Source: Sinorhizobium sp. 6-70
GTDB lineage: Bacteria > Pseudomonadota > Alphaproteobacteria > Rhizobiales > Rhizobiaceae
Length of the DNA stretch: 64,000 bases
Assembly (NCBI RefSeq): GCF_030124375.1
Contig: NZ_JASKLS010000009.1
Span: 34,642 to 98,641, forward strand
Reading direction: 5' to 3'
The translations under genes and the position numbers were made by a program. Positions 6,807-15,638 of the stretch are shown here, piece after piece. Numbering within the stretch: position 1 is the stretch's first letter; every line of letters begins with the position of its first letter. The notes under the pieces were generated by a model that was not told the DNA's origin, did not search any database, and worked only from the letters and a program-made list of their open reading frames with translations.

Positions 6807-8723
6807 TCACCGCTTCTCGGCCCTTTCCCGAAATAACGCTGGCTTAACGCACGCCTTCATGTCCTCACGCCGAAACCAAATCGCACGCCCGCACCGGAGC
6901 GGCGCGTTTCCCGCTGTGAAGACGATTTGTTCGTCGGCGCGCATCCGCAGTACCTCATGCGGCTGGATCAGCGGTCTGGCCGCAAGTTGCTTCGAGCGTG
7001 TTCGTGACGAACCTTTCGACTGGAAACTGCGGCTGACCTGATCGATCTCGACCGTGGTCATGCCGCAGCGCCTCGAAATATAATCAGCCGTTTCAGGATC
7101 GTTGATCGCGGCAAAGGAGATCCAGCTTGCGCTCTCGAACCATTTGCTAGCGGCGTCGCGGCCGCCATACGTCTCGCGGAGCTGACCGATCGACTGGTAG
7201 ATCATGGTGAGCGTGATCCCGTACTTGCGGCCGGCATCGCGGGCGGTCTCCAGGATCCGCATGTAACCGAGACGCGCCACCTCATCGAGGAGGAAGAGCG
7301 CCCTGCCCTCCATCTCGCCATTGCGGTTGTAGATTGCGTTCAGGAACGCGCCGATGACGACGCGCGCCAAGCCGGAATGTGTCTCCAACGTCTTGAGGTC
7401 GATGTTGATGAAAACGTCTGTGTTTCCTTTAGCGATATCGCTTGTCGTGAACGTCGTTCCAGAAACCAGTGCGGCGTAGTTCGGGTAGGAAAGCCAGTGT
7501 GTTTCCTTCACCGCATTGGCGTAGACGCCCGAGAAGGTTTCGGGGGTCATGTTCACGAAGACTGCAACGTTTTCCTTCACGAAGTCCGAGTTCGAATTGT
7601 GGTAGATTGACTGGAGGCGTTCGCGCAGCTTGGGTTCCGGCTCGGAGAGATTCTTGCGCACCTGGCGCAGCGTCTGCTCGGGCTCTCCGGTGTGACCGGA
7701 GAGGCAAACATCAGCGATGAGTGCTGTCAGCAACTGCAGAGCCGAGGCGCGGAAGAAGTCGTCGCGCACGCCACGCGCGCCGCCGCTGTCGCTGATGATC
7801 CACGATGCAACGGAGGCGATATCCTCTTCCTTCGTTCCGCCGAAACGGCCGATCCAGTCGAGCGCGTTGAAGCCGATCTCCGAGCTCTTCGGATCAAGGA
7901 CGAAGACGTCGCGGTTAGCGTCGCCACGGTGTTTGGACACCATCGGCGCGACCTCGTTGGATGGATCGAGGACGACAAGCGCGCCACCCCATTTGAGTGC
8001 CGTCGGGATTGTGACCGACGTCGTCTTGAAGCCGCCGGAGCCGGCAAAGACAATGCCGTGCGAGGAGCCGAAGGAGCCGTCGAAGCAAAGGAGCGGCGAC
8101 ATGCCGCCGGCGCCCCATGTCTCGGCGCTATCGGTGCGAAACGATTGCGCCGCGATACTGTCCTTGTCGACGCGGTAGCGCTCGCCGATGACGATGCCGC
8201 CGCTCTCGGGAAATAGCTGTTCCGATTGCGCCAATCTCATCCAGTCGGCCTCGCCGTGCAGCGCCCGCTTGCCGCGGACGCGTTTCAGCTCGGCTTTTGC
8301 GAAGGCTGCGTTGCCAGCGATCGCCACTCGCAAGCCGAACAGTGCCGACAGAAGTGCGGCGGCGGCCCCAATCGTTGTCGCGGGATCGAGATAGTTGAAG
8401 ATCGACCTGCCTTCCGGGATCTTTTCGGCGAATGCGGAGAGCCTTGTTGCTTCACGTAGAGTTGCAATCAGGAGCGTCACTATCGCTCCGGCGACAACAC
8501 CCCATCCTGCCGTCCGGATCCTCACCGAGCCGGCGCTCGCAAACAGGAGGACCATGCCGACCAGCGACGCGACGATATAGGGCAGAGCGATACCGGCTCG
8601 GCCGAGCGTCTGCCGCGCAGCTTCCGACTTTCCGAAGGCGGACAGCCAAAGTTCGATCCCGGTATTGATGGCCGTAAGGATCATCAAAGCGCAGGGCGCG
8701 AGAAACAGCATGCTTCTAGTCAT
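6807..8723 (-). CDS. traG: Type IV coupling protein TraG
   Basis: TraG (638 aa here) is the inner-membrane VirD4-like ATPase that links the TraA relaxosome to the Trb mating channel. N-terminal membrane segments are visible (SMLFLAPCALMILTAI, ALPYIVASLVGMVLLF, VVAGAIVTLLIATL). The Walker A sequence is GSGGFKTTS at about residue 230 and a Walker B region FLLDEVARLG lies near 480. The length matches Ti-type TraG. ATG 8723 is preferred over a GTG at 8747; it overlaps the traD stop by 8 bp, giving a translationally coupled traC-traD-traG unit. The gene is complete. Confidence 0.96.
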   Translation of the reverse strand: MTRSMLFLAPCALMILTAINTGIELWLSAFGKSEAARQTLGRAGIALPYIVASLVGMVLLFASAGSVRIRTAGWGVVAGAIVTLLIATLREATRLSAFAEKIPEGRSIFNYLDPATTIGAAAALLSALFGLRVAIAGNAAFAKAELKRVRGKRALHGEADWMRLAQSEQLFPESGGIVIGERYRVDKDSIAAQSFRTDSAETWGAGGMSPLLCFDGSFGSSHGIVFAGSGGFKTTSVTIPTALKWGGALVVLDPSNEVAPMVSKHRGDANRDVFVLDPKSSEIGFNALDWIGRFGGTKEEDIASVASWIISDSGGARGVRDDFFRASALQLLTALIADVCLSGHTGEPEQTLRQVRKNLSEPEPKLRERLQSIYHNSNSDFVKENVAVFVNMTPETFSGVYANAVKETHWLSYPNYAALVSGTTFTTSDIAKGNTDVFINIDLKTLETHSGLARVVIGAFLNAIYNRNGEMEGRALFLLDEVARLGYMRILETARDAGRKYGITLTMIYQSIGQLRETYGGRDAASKWFESASWISFAAINDPETADYISRRCGMTTVEIDQVSRSFQSKGSSRTRSKQLAARPLIQPHEVLRMRADEQIVFTAGNAPLRCGRAIWFRREDMKACVKPALFRERAEKR

Positions 8724-8916
8724 CGCTCTCACCAAAAGCCCCTGCACCGATCGCGATGAGCCGTAAGCGCTCGTGCTCGTCGTCCTTCAGACGTTGGGCG
8801 GCATCGATTAGAAGCCCGAGCAGCAGCGCCCGCTTCTCATAGTGCAGCCCTGCCTTGACGATCAGGCCGCCTAGTTCGATCTTCTCGCGCGTATCCTTCT
8901 TGCGGGCGTCGGACAT
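8716..8916 (-). CDS. traD: Conjugal transfer protein TraD
   Basis: This small 66-aa protein has the Ti-plasmid TraD sequence KIELGGLIVKAGLHYEKRAL followed by LLGLLIDAAQRLK. TraD is a small accessory Dtr protein in the traCDG operon; its exact biochemical role is unclear. ATG 8916 (MSDARKKDTREK) is chosen; ATG 8931 would add MRRTT and begin 5 bp after the traC stop. The gene overlaps traG downstream. Length and position match the family. Confidence 0.9.
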   Translation of the reverse strand: MSDARKKDTREKIELGGLIVKAGLHYEKRALLLGLLIDAAQRLKDDEHERLRLIAIGAGAFGESDD

Positions 8917-8935
8917 CGTGGTTCTTCGCATGCGC

Positions 8936-9229
8936 TCAAGCCTCGCCAGTCCCGCCTTGAGCCGCGCCAGACGCGTTCTGCGTGGATGGCGGGTTGCTCT
9001 CGCCAGCGCCTGCCCTCCTCCCTCCGATCGAACGGGTCCCACCTCCGCGAAATCGTTTCGCCAGATCCTCAAACGCCGCCTGCAGCGCCGTCTCTTCGAG
9101 TTCGATCTCGCCAAGTCCGGCCTTCAGTGCGATGCGGCCGATGCGCTCAGCCTCGCGGGTCTCGGCGAGCTTGAGCTGCTCCTGGAGTTGCGCGATTTCG
9201 GCGCGGATCTTCGAGGAGGGCTTTTTCAT
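8936..9229 (-). CDS. traC: Conjugal transfer protein TraC
   Basis: The 97-aa product starts MKKPSSKIRAEIAQLQEQLK, a coiled-coil N-terminus, and continues AERIGRIALKAGLGEIELEE, the TraC pattern of Ti-like plasmids. TraC is an accessory oriT-processing protein in the relaxosome. The start 9229 has a ggag ribosome-binding site. It is the first gene of the leftward traCDG operon and diverges from traA across oriT. The C-terminal 30 residues are low-complexity and vary in the family. Confidence 0.92.
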   Translation of the reverse strand: MKKPSSKIRAEIAQLQEQLKLAETREAERIGRIALKAGLGEIELEETALQAAFEDLAKRFRGGGTRSIGGRRAGAGESNPPSTQNASGAAQGGTGEA

Positions 9230-9246
9230 TGCGACTGTCTCCTTGG

Positions 9247-9269
9247 GTGCGAAAGCTTGTCTTTCGCAC
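9247..9269. promoter_or_regulatory. Inverted repeat in the traC-traA region
   Basis: Perfect 9-bp arms gtgcgaaag (9247-9255) and ctttcgcac (9261-9269) are separated by 5 nt, 18 bp upstream of the traC start. It could be a TraR operator or a traC leader hairpin. It does not match the classical Ti tra box. Confidence 0.4.
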
Positions 9270-9286
9270 ACAGTTTTCCGGACGAC

Positions 9287-9301
9287 AGTGCGGAACGCAC
9301 T
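9287..9301. promoter_or_regulatory. Candidate TraR operator dyad
   Basis: Dyad agtgcg-gaa-cgcact between the divergent traCDG and traAFBH operons, where Ti-type plasmids place a shared tra box. The assignment to TraR is inferred from position only. Confidence 0.35.
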
Positions 9302-9373
9302 ACTGTGAATCCTACAATCGCCATGAGCGATGCTTTCGTGGATCATCCCGGCCGCTCGACACGAGCGGCTTCC

Positions 9374-9404
9374 AAGGGCGCAATTATACGTCGCTGGCGC
9401 GACG
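9374..9404 (+). other. oriT: Origin of transfer (oriT) nic region
   Basis: The stretch from 9372 (ccaagggcgcaattatacg, then tcgctggcgcgacg) closely resembles my memory of the Ti-plasmid oriT core, which belongs to the RSF1010-like (MOBQ) nic class. It ends in a hairpin cgtcgc (9389-9394), loop tggc, gcgacg (9399-9404). It lies between traC and traA as in Ti plasmids. Nicking by TraA is expected next to this hairpin. Confidence 0.88.
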
Positions 9405-9487
9405 TTCTTCCTTCTCGGGAGCGCCTGGCGGGGCCGACCTCGCTGTCGAACATGTTGATTTCGCTCGTCACAGGAAAGAATTACGCC

Positions 9488-12400
9488 GTGGCCCTCCCCC
9501 ATTTCTCCGTGAGCATCGTCGCCCGCGGCTGCGGCCGCAGCGCCGTCCTGTCGGCGGCCTATCGGCATTGCGCCAAAATGGATTACGAGCGGGAGGCGCG
9601 GACGATCGACTACACGCGCAAGCAGGGCCTGCTTCACGAGGAGTTCGTTATCCCGGCCGATGCGCCACAGTGGCTGCGAACGATGATTACCGATCGCTCT
9701 GTCTCTGGGGCCTCCGAAGCCTTCTGGAACAGGGTCGAAATGTTCGAGAAACGCGTCGATGCGCAACTTGCTAAGGATGTGACCATTGCGCTGCCGGTTG
9801 AACTTTCGACCGAGCAGAATATCGCACTCGTCAGAGACTTCGTTGAACTGCAGATCAGCTCGAAAGGCATGGTGGCCGACTGGGTCTATCATGACGCGCC
9901 GGGCAATCCGCATGTGCATCTGTTGACGACGCTCCGGCCGCTCACCGAAGACGGATTCGGCGCGAAGAAGGTTGCCTTGCTCGGGCCGGACGGCAAGCAG
10001 ATGCGCAACGACGTTGGCAAGATCGTCTACGAACTGTGGGCGGGAAGTCTCAACGACTTCAATGTCTTTCGCGATGGCTGGTTCGCCTGCCAGAACAGGC
10101 ATCTTGCGCTCGCCGGCTTCGACATCCGCGTCGACGGCCGATCATTTGAGAAGCAGGGAATCGAACTCACGCCGACCATTCACCTCGGTGTCGGCGCCAA
10201 AGCGATTGAGCGGAAGTCGGCCGAGGCCGACCGAGACATTTCTCTAGAACGGCTAGAGCTTCAGGAAGAGCGTCGCGCCGAAAACGCCCGCCGCATCCAA
10301 CGCCGTCCTGAGATCGTGCTCGACCTGATAACGAGAGAGAAAAGCGTCTTCGACGAACGCGACGTCGCCAAGATCCTTCACCGCTATATCGATGATGCAG
10401 GCCTCTTCCAAAGCCTGATGGCAAGGATCCTGCAGAGTCCGGACACGCTCCGCCTCGAGCGCGAATGGATCGAATTTTCAAGCGGCGTTCGAGTGCCGGC
10501 CAAGTACACGACGCGGGACCTCATCCGGCTCGAAGCGGAGATGGCCAACCGGGCAATCTGGTTGTCTCAACGATCCTCCCAGGGCGTTGCCGATGCCGTG
10601 CGTAAAGCGACGTTTGCCCGTCACTCGCGCCTGTCGGACGAACAGAAGTCGGCGATCGCACACGTTACCGGCGGCGAGCGCATCGCCGCGGTAATCGGGC
10701 GTGCCGGCGCCGGCAAGACGACGATGATGAAGGCCGCACGAGAAGCCTGGGAGACCGCAGGATACCGCGTTGTTGGCGGCGCGCTCGCCGGCAAGGCCGC
10801 CGAAGGCTTGGACAAGGAAGCCGGTATTCTCTCCCGAACGCTGTCATCTTGGGAGCTGCGCTGGAACGAGGGTCGCAATCAGCTGGACGACAAGACAGTG
10901 TTCGTCCTCGATGAAGCGGGCATGGTGTCGTCGCGGCAGATGGCGCTGTTTGTCGAGGCGGCGGCCAAGGCCGGCGCCAAACTCGTTCTTGTGGGCGACC
11001 CCGAACAGCTCCAGCCGATCGAAGCGGGTGCTGCATTCCGGGCCATTGCCGACCGGATCGGCTATGCGGAACTCGAAACCATCTACCGCCAGCGCGAACA
11101 GTGGATGCGCGACGCCTCGCTCCACCTGGCCCGCGGCAATATCGGCAAAGCAGTGGAAGCTTATCGCGCGCAGGGCCACGTCGATGGCGCCGAGCTCAAG
11201 GCAGATGCAGTGCAGGAGTTGATCCTCGACTGGAGCCGCGACTACGATCCAGCCAAGACATCGCTGATCCTGGCGCATCTGCGTCGCGACGTCCGCATGC
11301 TCAACGAGATGGCACGCGCAAAGCTTGTCGAACGTGGCCTTGTCGCCGAGGGATGTGCATTCCGGACCGCCGACGGACACCGGAAATTCGCAGCCGGCGA
11401 CCAGATCGTGTTCCTCAAGAACGAGGGTTCGCTCGGTGTCAAGAACGGCATGCTGGCGAAGGTCGTTGACGCAGCGCCCGGGCGTATCGTTGCGGAAGTC
11501 GGAGAAGGCGAACACCACCGCCAGGTCACGGTCGAGCAACGCTTCTACGCCAATGTCGATCATGGCTATGCCACCACGATCCATAAGAGCCAGGGTGCCA
11601 CCGTCGACCGGGTGAAGGTGCTGGCGTCGCTTTCGCTCGATCGCCATCTCACCTACGTTGCCATGACCCGCCACCGCGAGGACCTTGGCCTCTATTACGG
11701 CCGTCGATCCTTCGCGAAGGCGGGCGGCCTGATCCCGATCCTGTCGCGGAGGAACGCCAAGGAAACGACGCTAGATTATGCGGGCGGCCGCTTCTACCGC
11801 CAAGCCCTTCGCTTCGCAGAGACCCGTGGCCTGCACCTCGTCAACGTTGCGCGCACGATCGTTCGCGATCGGCTTGAATGGACCGTCCGGCAGAAAGCGA
11901 AGCTCGCCGAACTCGGCGCACGTCTGACGGCGATTGCCGGCAAGCTTGGTCTCTCCGCCGCTGCCGTCAGGACCTCTCAATCGCACACCATCAAGGAGTC
12001 GAAACCAATGATATCGGGCATCACCACGTTCCCAAGATCGCTGAAACAGGCAGTCGAAGACCGGCTGGCCGCCGACCCCGCCCTGAAGAAGCAATGGGAG
12101 GAAGTCTCGGGCCGCTTTCACATCGTCTACGCTCAGCCGGAAGCGGCGTTTAAGGCCGTCAATGTCGACGCGATGCTGAAGGAAGAAGACACGGCGACAT
12201 CGACCATCGCCAGGATCGGTTCCGAACCGGAAGGCTTCGGTGCGCTGAAAGGTAAAACCGGGATCCTCGCGAGCCGCGCCGACAAGCAGAGTCGAGACAG
12301 GGCCATTACCAATGCGCCTGCGCTCGCCCGAAACCTGGAGCGCTATCTGCGTCAGCGGACTGAGGCCGAACGCAAATATGTAGCTGACGAGCGCGCCGTG

Positions 12401-12799
12401 CGTCTGAAGGTCTCGCTCGACATTCCGGCGCTATCGCCGGAGGCAAAGCAGACACTCGCACGCGTGCGTGACACCATCGATCGCAACGATCATCCGGCAG
12501 GCCTCGAATACGCGCTCTCGGACAAAATGGTGAAAGCGGAACTCGAAGGGTTTGCGAGAGCCGTGTCGGAGCGTTTCGGCGAACGCACCTTCCTGCCACT
12601 TGCCGCCAAGGACACGAACGGTCGGCCCTTCCAGTCCGTGACATCAGGCATGTCGGCGCGGCAGAAGGCGGAAGTGCAATCTGCCTGGAACTCTATGCGG
12701 ACGGTCCAGCAACTTTCCGCACATGAGCGCACAACCGAGGCATTGAAGCAGGCGGAAACGCTGCGGCAAACGAAGAGCCAGGGGCTCTCGCTCAAATGA
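9488..12799 (+). CDS. traA: TraA relaxase-helicase (MOBQ)
   Basis: TraA (1103 aa) is the conjugative relaxase that nicks oriT and unwinds the transferred strand. The N-terminal MobA/MobL relaxase domain starts HFSVSIVARGCGRSAVLSAA, with the metal-binding His motif NPHVHLLTTLRP near residue 140. A RecD/TrwC-like helicase follows, with Walker A GRAGAGKTT near residue 403, Walker B FVLDEAGMVSS and helicase motif YATTIHKSQGATVDRVKV. The start is GTG 9488, preceded by aggaaag at 9 nt; it fits family N-termini and the length is almost that of Ti TraA. The open frame upstream covers oriT and is not coding. The gene overlaps traF by 4 bp and is intact. Confidence 0.97.
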   Translation: MALPHFSVSIVARGCGRSAVLSAAYRHCAKMDYEREARTIDYTRKQGLLHEEFVIPADAPQWLRTMITDRSVSGASEAFWNRVEMFEKRVDAQLAKDVTIALPVELSTEQNIALVRDFVELQISSKGMVADWVYHDAPGNPHVHLLTTLRPLTEDGFGAKKVALLGPDGKQMRNDVGKIVYELWAGSLNDFNVFRDGWFACQNRHLALAGFDIRVDGRSFEKQGIELTPTIHLGVGAKAIERKSAEADRDISLERLELQEERRAENARRIQRRPEIVLDLITREKSVFDERDVAKILHRYIDDAGLFQSLMARILQSPDTLRLEREWIEFSSGVRVPAKYTTRDLIRLEAEMANRAIWLSQRSSQGVADAVRKATFARHSRLSDEQKSAIAHVTGGERIAAVIGRAGAGKTTMMKAAREAWETAGYRVVGGALAGKAAEGLDKEAGILSRTLSSWELRWNEGRNQLDDKTVFVLDEAGMVSSRQMALFVEAAAKAGAKLVLVGDPEQLQPIEAGAAFRAIADRIGYAELETIYRQREQWMRDASLHLARGNIGKAVEAYRAQGHVDGAELKADAVQELILDWSRDYDPAKTSLILAHLRRDVRMLNEMARAKLVERGLVAEGCAFRTADGHRKFAAGDQIVFLKNEGSLGVKNGMLAKVVDAAPGRIVAEVGEGEHHRQVTVEQRFYANVDHGYATTIHKSQGATVDRVKVLASLSLDRHLTYVAMTRHREDLGLYYGRRSFAKAGGLIPILSRRNAKETTLDYAGGRFYRQALRFAETRGLHLVNVARTIVRDRLEWTVRQKAKLAELGARLTAIAGKLGLSAAAVRTSQSHTIKESKPMISGITTFPRSLKQAVEDRLAADPALKKQWEEVSGRFHIVYAQPEAAFKAVNVDAMLKEEDTATSTIARIGSEPEGFGALKGKTGILASRADKQSRDRAITNAPALARNLERYLRQRTEAERKYVADERAVRLKVSLDIPALSPEAKQTLARVRDTIDRNDHPAGLEYALSDKMVKAELEGFARAVSERFGERTFLPLAAKDTNGRPFQSVTSGMSARQKAEVQSAWNSMRTVQQLSAHERTTEALKQAETLRQTKSQGLSLK

Positions 12800-13362
12800 C
12801 GGCTGCAACTCGAACAGGAGCGCGGGCGTTCGCGCGGCGAAGGCAATCCGCCATCACCCCAGCGATTTCTGCTGCTGCCATCGCACTGGTTGCACTGACT
12901 GGGTTCCTGGGCGGCTATCGGATCAATCTCACGCCGAGCGAACCGCTGGGTCTCTGGCGCATTGTTCCGCTCGACCGTCCAGCTGATATCGGCGACCTCG
13001 TGTTCATATGCCCTCCAGACGCGGCCAGCACGCGAGAGGCGAGAGTGCGGGGCTATCTCCGCTCCGGCCTTTGCCCGGGCGGCGTCGCACCGCTCATCAA
13101 GACGGTCGTCGCAGTTGGCGGCCAGCGCATCGGGATCGCCGCCGCGGTGACGATCGACGGGCGCATGCTTCCTACGTCCACTCTGGCGGAGAAAGACGGC
13201 AAGGGTCGACCGCTGACACCGTTTTCGGGCGGCGTGGTACCGCGCGGACAGGTCTATCTGCATTCGGCTTTCGCCGCCTCGTTCGACTCCCGTTACTTCG
13301 GGCCTGTGCCGGCGTCCGGCGTTCTCGGTCTGGCGCGTGGGGTGCTGACCTATGCGCCGTGA
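12796..13362 (+). CDS. traF: TraF conjugative signal peptidase
   Basis: This 188-aa S26-family peptidase matures (cyclises) the TrbC pilin. A single N-terminal membrane anchor (ISAAAIALVALTGFLGGY) is followed by the catalytic Ser region LTPSEPLGLWRI and the catalytic Lys region LIKTVVAVGGQRI. SRYFGPVPASGVLG near the end is the conserved C-terminal box. ATG 12796 overlaps the traA stop (ATGA), implying coupled translation. Length is normal. Confidence 0.95.
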   Translation: MTAATRTGARAFARRRQSAITPAISAAAIALVALTGFLGGYRINLTPSEPLGLWRIVPLDRPADIGDLVFICPPDAASTREARVRGYLRSGLCPGGVAPLIKTVVAVGGQRIGIAAAVTIDGRMLPTSTLAEKDGKGRPLTPFSGGVVPRGQVYLHSAFAASFDSRYFGPVPASGVLGLARGVLTYAP

Positions 13363-14515
13363 TTGGTTCCAGCCAACCCTGCTCATCATCGCGTCGGCTG
13401 GCGCCGGCACGGTAGCATGGAGCGGCCACGTACTGCTTCTGCCAGTGGCGCTCGGGTTTCCCGTTCTCTGGTCGCTGGCGCGAACGAGGCACACGGCAAC
13501 ACTCGTGTCTGCAGCATACTTCCTGTCAGCGTCGCGCGGCCTGCCGCAAGGCGTGGCAGCCTTCTATTCGTCCGATCTCTGGCCCGGCCTGCTGCTATGG
13601 TTCGCCGCCTCCGCAAGCTTTGTTGCGATGCATGCGCTGTTGTGGGCGAAGGACGCCGGCTATCGCCCGGCTCGCTATGTGCTGGCGGCCGTCCTGATGG
13701 CGATTCCCCCTTTCGGCATTACCGGCTGGGGGCATCCCGTCACGGCCGCCGGCGTCTTGTTTCCGGCATGGGGATACTGGGGACTGGCTGCCACGACAGC
13801 CGGCCTCGCGGGCCTCGTTTCCCGCCTATGGCCGGCTGTCGCCATTGCCCTCACAGGCTTTTGGCTCTGGTCCGCCGCATTCTGGACCGAGCCGAAGCTA
13901 CCGCAAGCATGGCGGGGCGTCGATCTCGAGTTAGGTGCGTCGCTCGGACGGAACACCAGCATGCTGCGCCACCGTGATCTGATTGCAACGGTGAGCGAAC
14001 GAGCCACGGACGGTGTTCGATACATTGTCCTTCCCGAGATCGCTTTGGGCTTTTGGACGCCGACAATCGAGCGCCTCTGGACCCGTTCGCTGGCGGGACA
14101 AGATGCAACGGTTCTCGCGGGTGCGGCAATCGTCGACGCGGACGGATACGACAATGTCATCGTCGCGATTTCCTTTGAGGGCAGTCAGATTCTCTACCGG
14201 GAACGGATGCCGGTTCCGGGCTCTATGTGGCAGCCCTGGAGGCTGCTCTTCGGCGGCAGCGCCGGTGCAAACGCGCATTTCTTCGCAAATCCGGTGGTGG
14301 CTCTCGACCCCGGCCGCGCCGCGCTGCTGATCTGCTACGAGCAACTGATCATCTGGCCGGTGCTGCAATCGATGCTCGGCGATCCCGACTTGATCGTTGC
14401 GGTCGGCAACGGATGGTGGACCAAAGGAACATCCATCGTCGCCATCCAGCGCGCCAGTACCGCGGCATGGGCGAAGCTGTTCGCAAAACCGCTTGTTCTT
14501 TCCTTCAACACCTGA
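13352..14515 (+). CDS. traB: Conjugal transfer protein TraB
   Basis: TraB (387 aa) is a membrane protein with several N-terminal transmembrane helices (LLIIASAGAGTVAWSG, LLLWFAASASFVAMHALLW, YVLAAVLMAIPPFGITG). A C-terminal nitrilase-like domain resembles apolipoprotein N-acyltransferase, with YIVLPEIALGFW and LLICYEQLIIWPV carrying the Glu and Cys positions of that fold. It boosts conjugation in Ti-type systems; the chemistry is unproven. ATG 13352 overlaps traF by 11 bp, so traA-traF-traB form one operon. Confidence 0.94.
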   Translation: MRRDWFQPTLLIIASAGAGTVAWSGHVLLLPVALGFPVLWSLARTRHTATLVSAAYFLSASRGLPQGVAAFYSSDLWPGLLLWFAASASFVAMHALLWAKDAGYRPARYVLAAVLMAIPPFGITGWGHPVTAAGVLFPAWGYWGLAATTAGLAGLVSRLWPAVAIALTGFWLWSAAFWTEPKLPQAWRGVDLELGASLGRNTSMLRHRDLIATVSERATDGVRYIVLPEIALGFWTPTIERLWTRSLAGQDATVLAGAAIVDADGYDNVIVAISFEGSQILYRERMPVPGSMWQPWRLLFGGSAGANAHFFANPVVALDPGRAALLICYEQLIIWPVLQSMLGDPDLIVAVGNGWWTKGTSIVAIQRASTAAWAKLFAKPLVLSFNT

Positions 14516-14531
14516 TGCCCGAGGAAACGCC

Positions 14532-15140
14532 ATGCTCGACGCTGCTTTGATTAAAGACTGTGCCGACCCTTCTCTCACGCCCGCGATCGTCGAGCAGTTC
14601 GTGACGGCCGCCGGATCGGCCGATCCCCTCGCCGTAACCGTCAGATCGGGTGGGCGATTGATCCTCGTGCCGAAGGCCAGATCGGCCGACGAAGCGATGG
14701 CGATCGTGCAGCAATATGCCGGAAAGGCTGTCGTCCGTGTCGGTCTGACGCAGTTTCCGGCTGGTGTGGCCGTCAAGGATCCGGCCGGCCTTAAGACGGA
14801 TCTGGTCGAGCCTTGCGAGAACCTACGCAAGGGAACGGCGCTGTTCGCCAAGATCCTCAGGATCGTCGCCAAATGGTACGGCAATCCAAAGAGCGACGAC
14901 GTCTTCCCGCAGATCTTCGAGAACACCGTCTACGCATGGAAGACCGGCGAATTCGAGGGCGTAGGGATGTTCCAGGCGCCTGATCCGGGAGGGAACATCA
15001 GGTCAGAACCTGTGTCGCCTTGGGGCAAGGACGACAGCGGCGACAGCCAGGCCGGAGATACCACCGCCGGAACGCCCGACACCAACAACATTGGTTCGGC
15101 TGAGATGCGGATCGACCTGTCGAGGATCGGAGGAAAATGA
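14532..15140 (+). CDS. traH: Conjugal transfer protein TraH
   Basis: The 202-aa protein begins MLDAALIKDCADPSLTPAIV and contains GVAVKDPAGLKTDLVEPC and a C-terminal EMRIDLSRIGGK, the TraH pattern of traAFBH operons. A periplasmic or lytic-transglycosylase-related role has been proposed for similar proteins, but no catalytic motif is evident. ATG 14532 has gagga upstream and follows traB by 16 bp. It closes the rightward tra operon. Confidence 0.9.
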   Translation: MLDAALIKDCADPSLTPAIVEQFVTAAGSADPLAVTVRSGGRLILVPKARSADEAMAIVQQYAGKAVVRVGLTQFPAGVAVKDPAGLKTDLVEPCENLRKGTALFAKILRIVAKWYGNPKSDDVFPQIFENTVYAWKTGEFEGVGMFQAPDPGGNIRSEPVSPWGKDDSGDSQAGDTTAGTPDTNNIGSAEMRIDLSRIGGK

Positions 15141-15345
15141 CGATGCCCGCGCTACAGCCGGCGTGTGATCTGCTCGGCTCGCGCAAGTCAGCCGGGTTTC
15201 GTCACGAGCGCGGCTGGCTCAACACTCAAAACCCTTGGCGATGTGGGCCGAGAACGGTGAAACTAACTGAAACATTCGCCCGCTCAATCACTCTGATTTA
15301 GCGCACTCAGCCCCGAGAGGCCTGCCAATTATTCCTGCGTGACCG

Positions 15346-15635
15346 ATGCAGGTTGATCGTCATGACCTCCTTGAGGTCCATAGCGTTTCCGCAATCCTCG
15401 AACACCGGCGTCCTCTCACTGGCGATGAAGCTGTCTATGTTGTCTCTACGGAGAATGGATCCAGAAAATGGCTTCGCGCCTGCACTCGATCCCTCTGTAT
15501 CAAGCGCAGTTCTCCAGAGCCCGCAGGACAACATCTCGCCGGTAGAAAAAGTGACAATCCCAGCAGGAAGAACTCGCTGGAATGGTCGAGGCGCTGAGGT
15601 ATGTCCCTGATGTTCCCACGCAGGATGAGGACTGA
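15346..15635 (+). pseudogene. traM: Decayed traM (TraR antiactivator) copy
   Basis: Three frames each align with the intact traM at 19156-19476. Frame 1 gives SVSAILEHRRPLTGDEAVY against AVSAIREHRRLLAADEVVY. Frame 2 gives VSSAVLQSPQDN against VSTAVLKSLQDQ. Frame 3 gives EALRYVPDVP against DALGYIPDVP and ends at TGA 15633-15635. The gap to the convergent traR stop is 3 bp, exactly as in the intact module. The N-terminus and start codon are not recoverable. TraM normally sequesters TraR, so this copy cannot restrain the adjacent TraR. Confidence 0.8.
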
Positions 15636-15638
15636 TGC

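Noticed and set aside
8936..10102. 388-codon minus-strand frame running from traC across oriT into traA
   Set aside because: Only the last 97 codons (traC) are protein-like; the rest is antisense to traA and crosses oriT.
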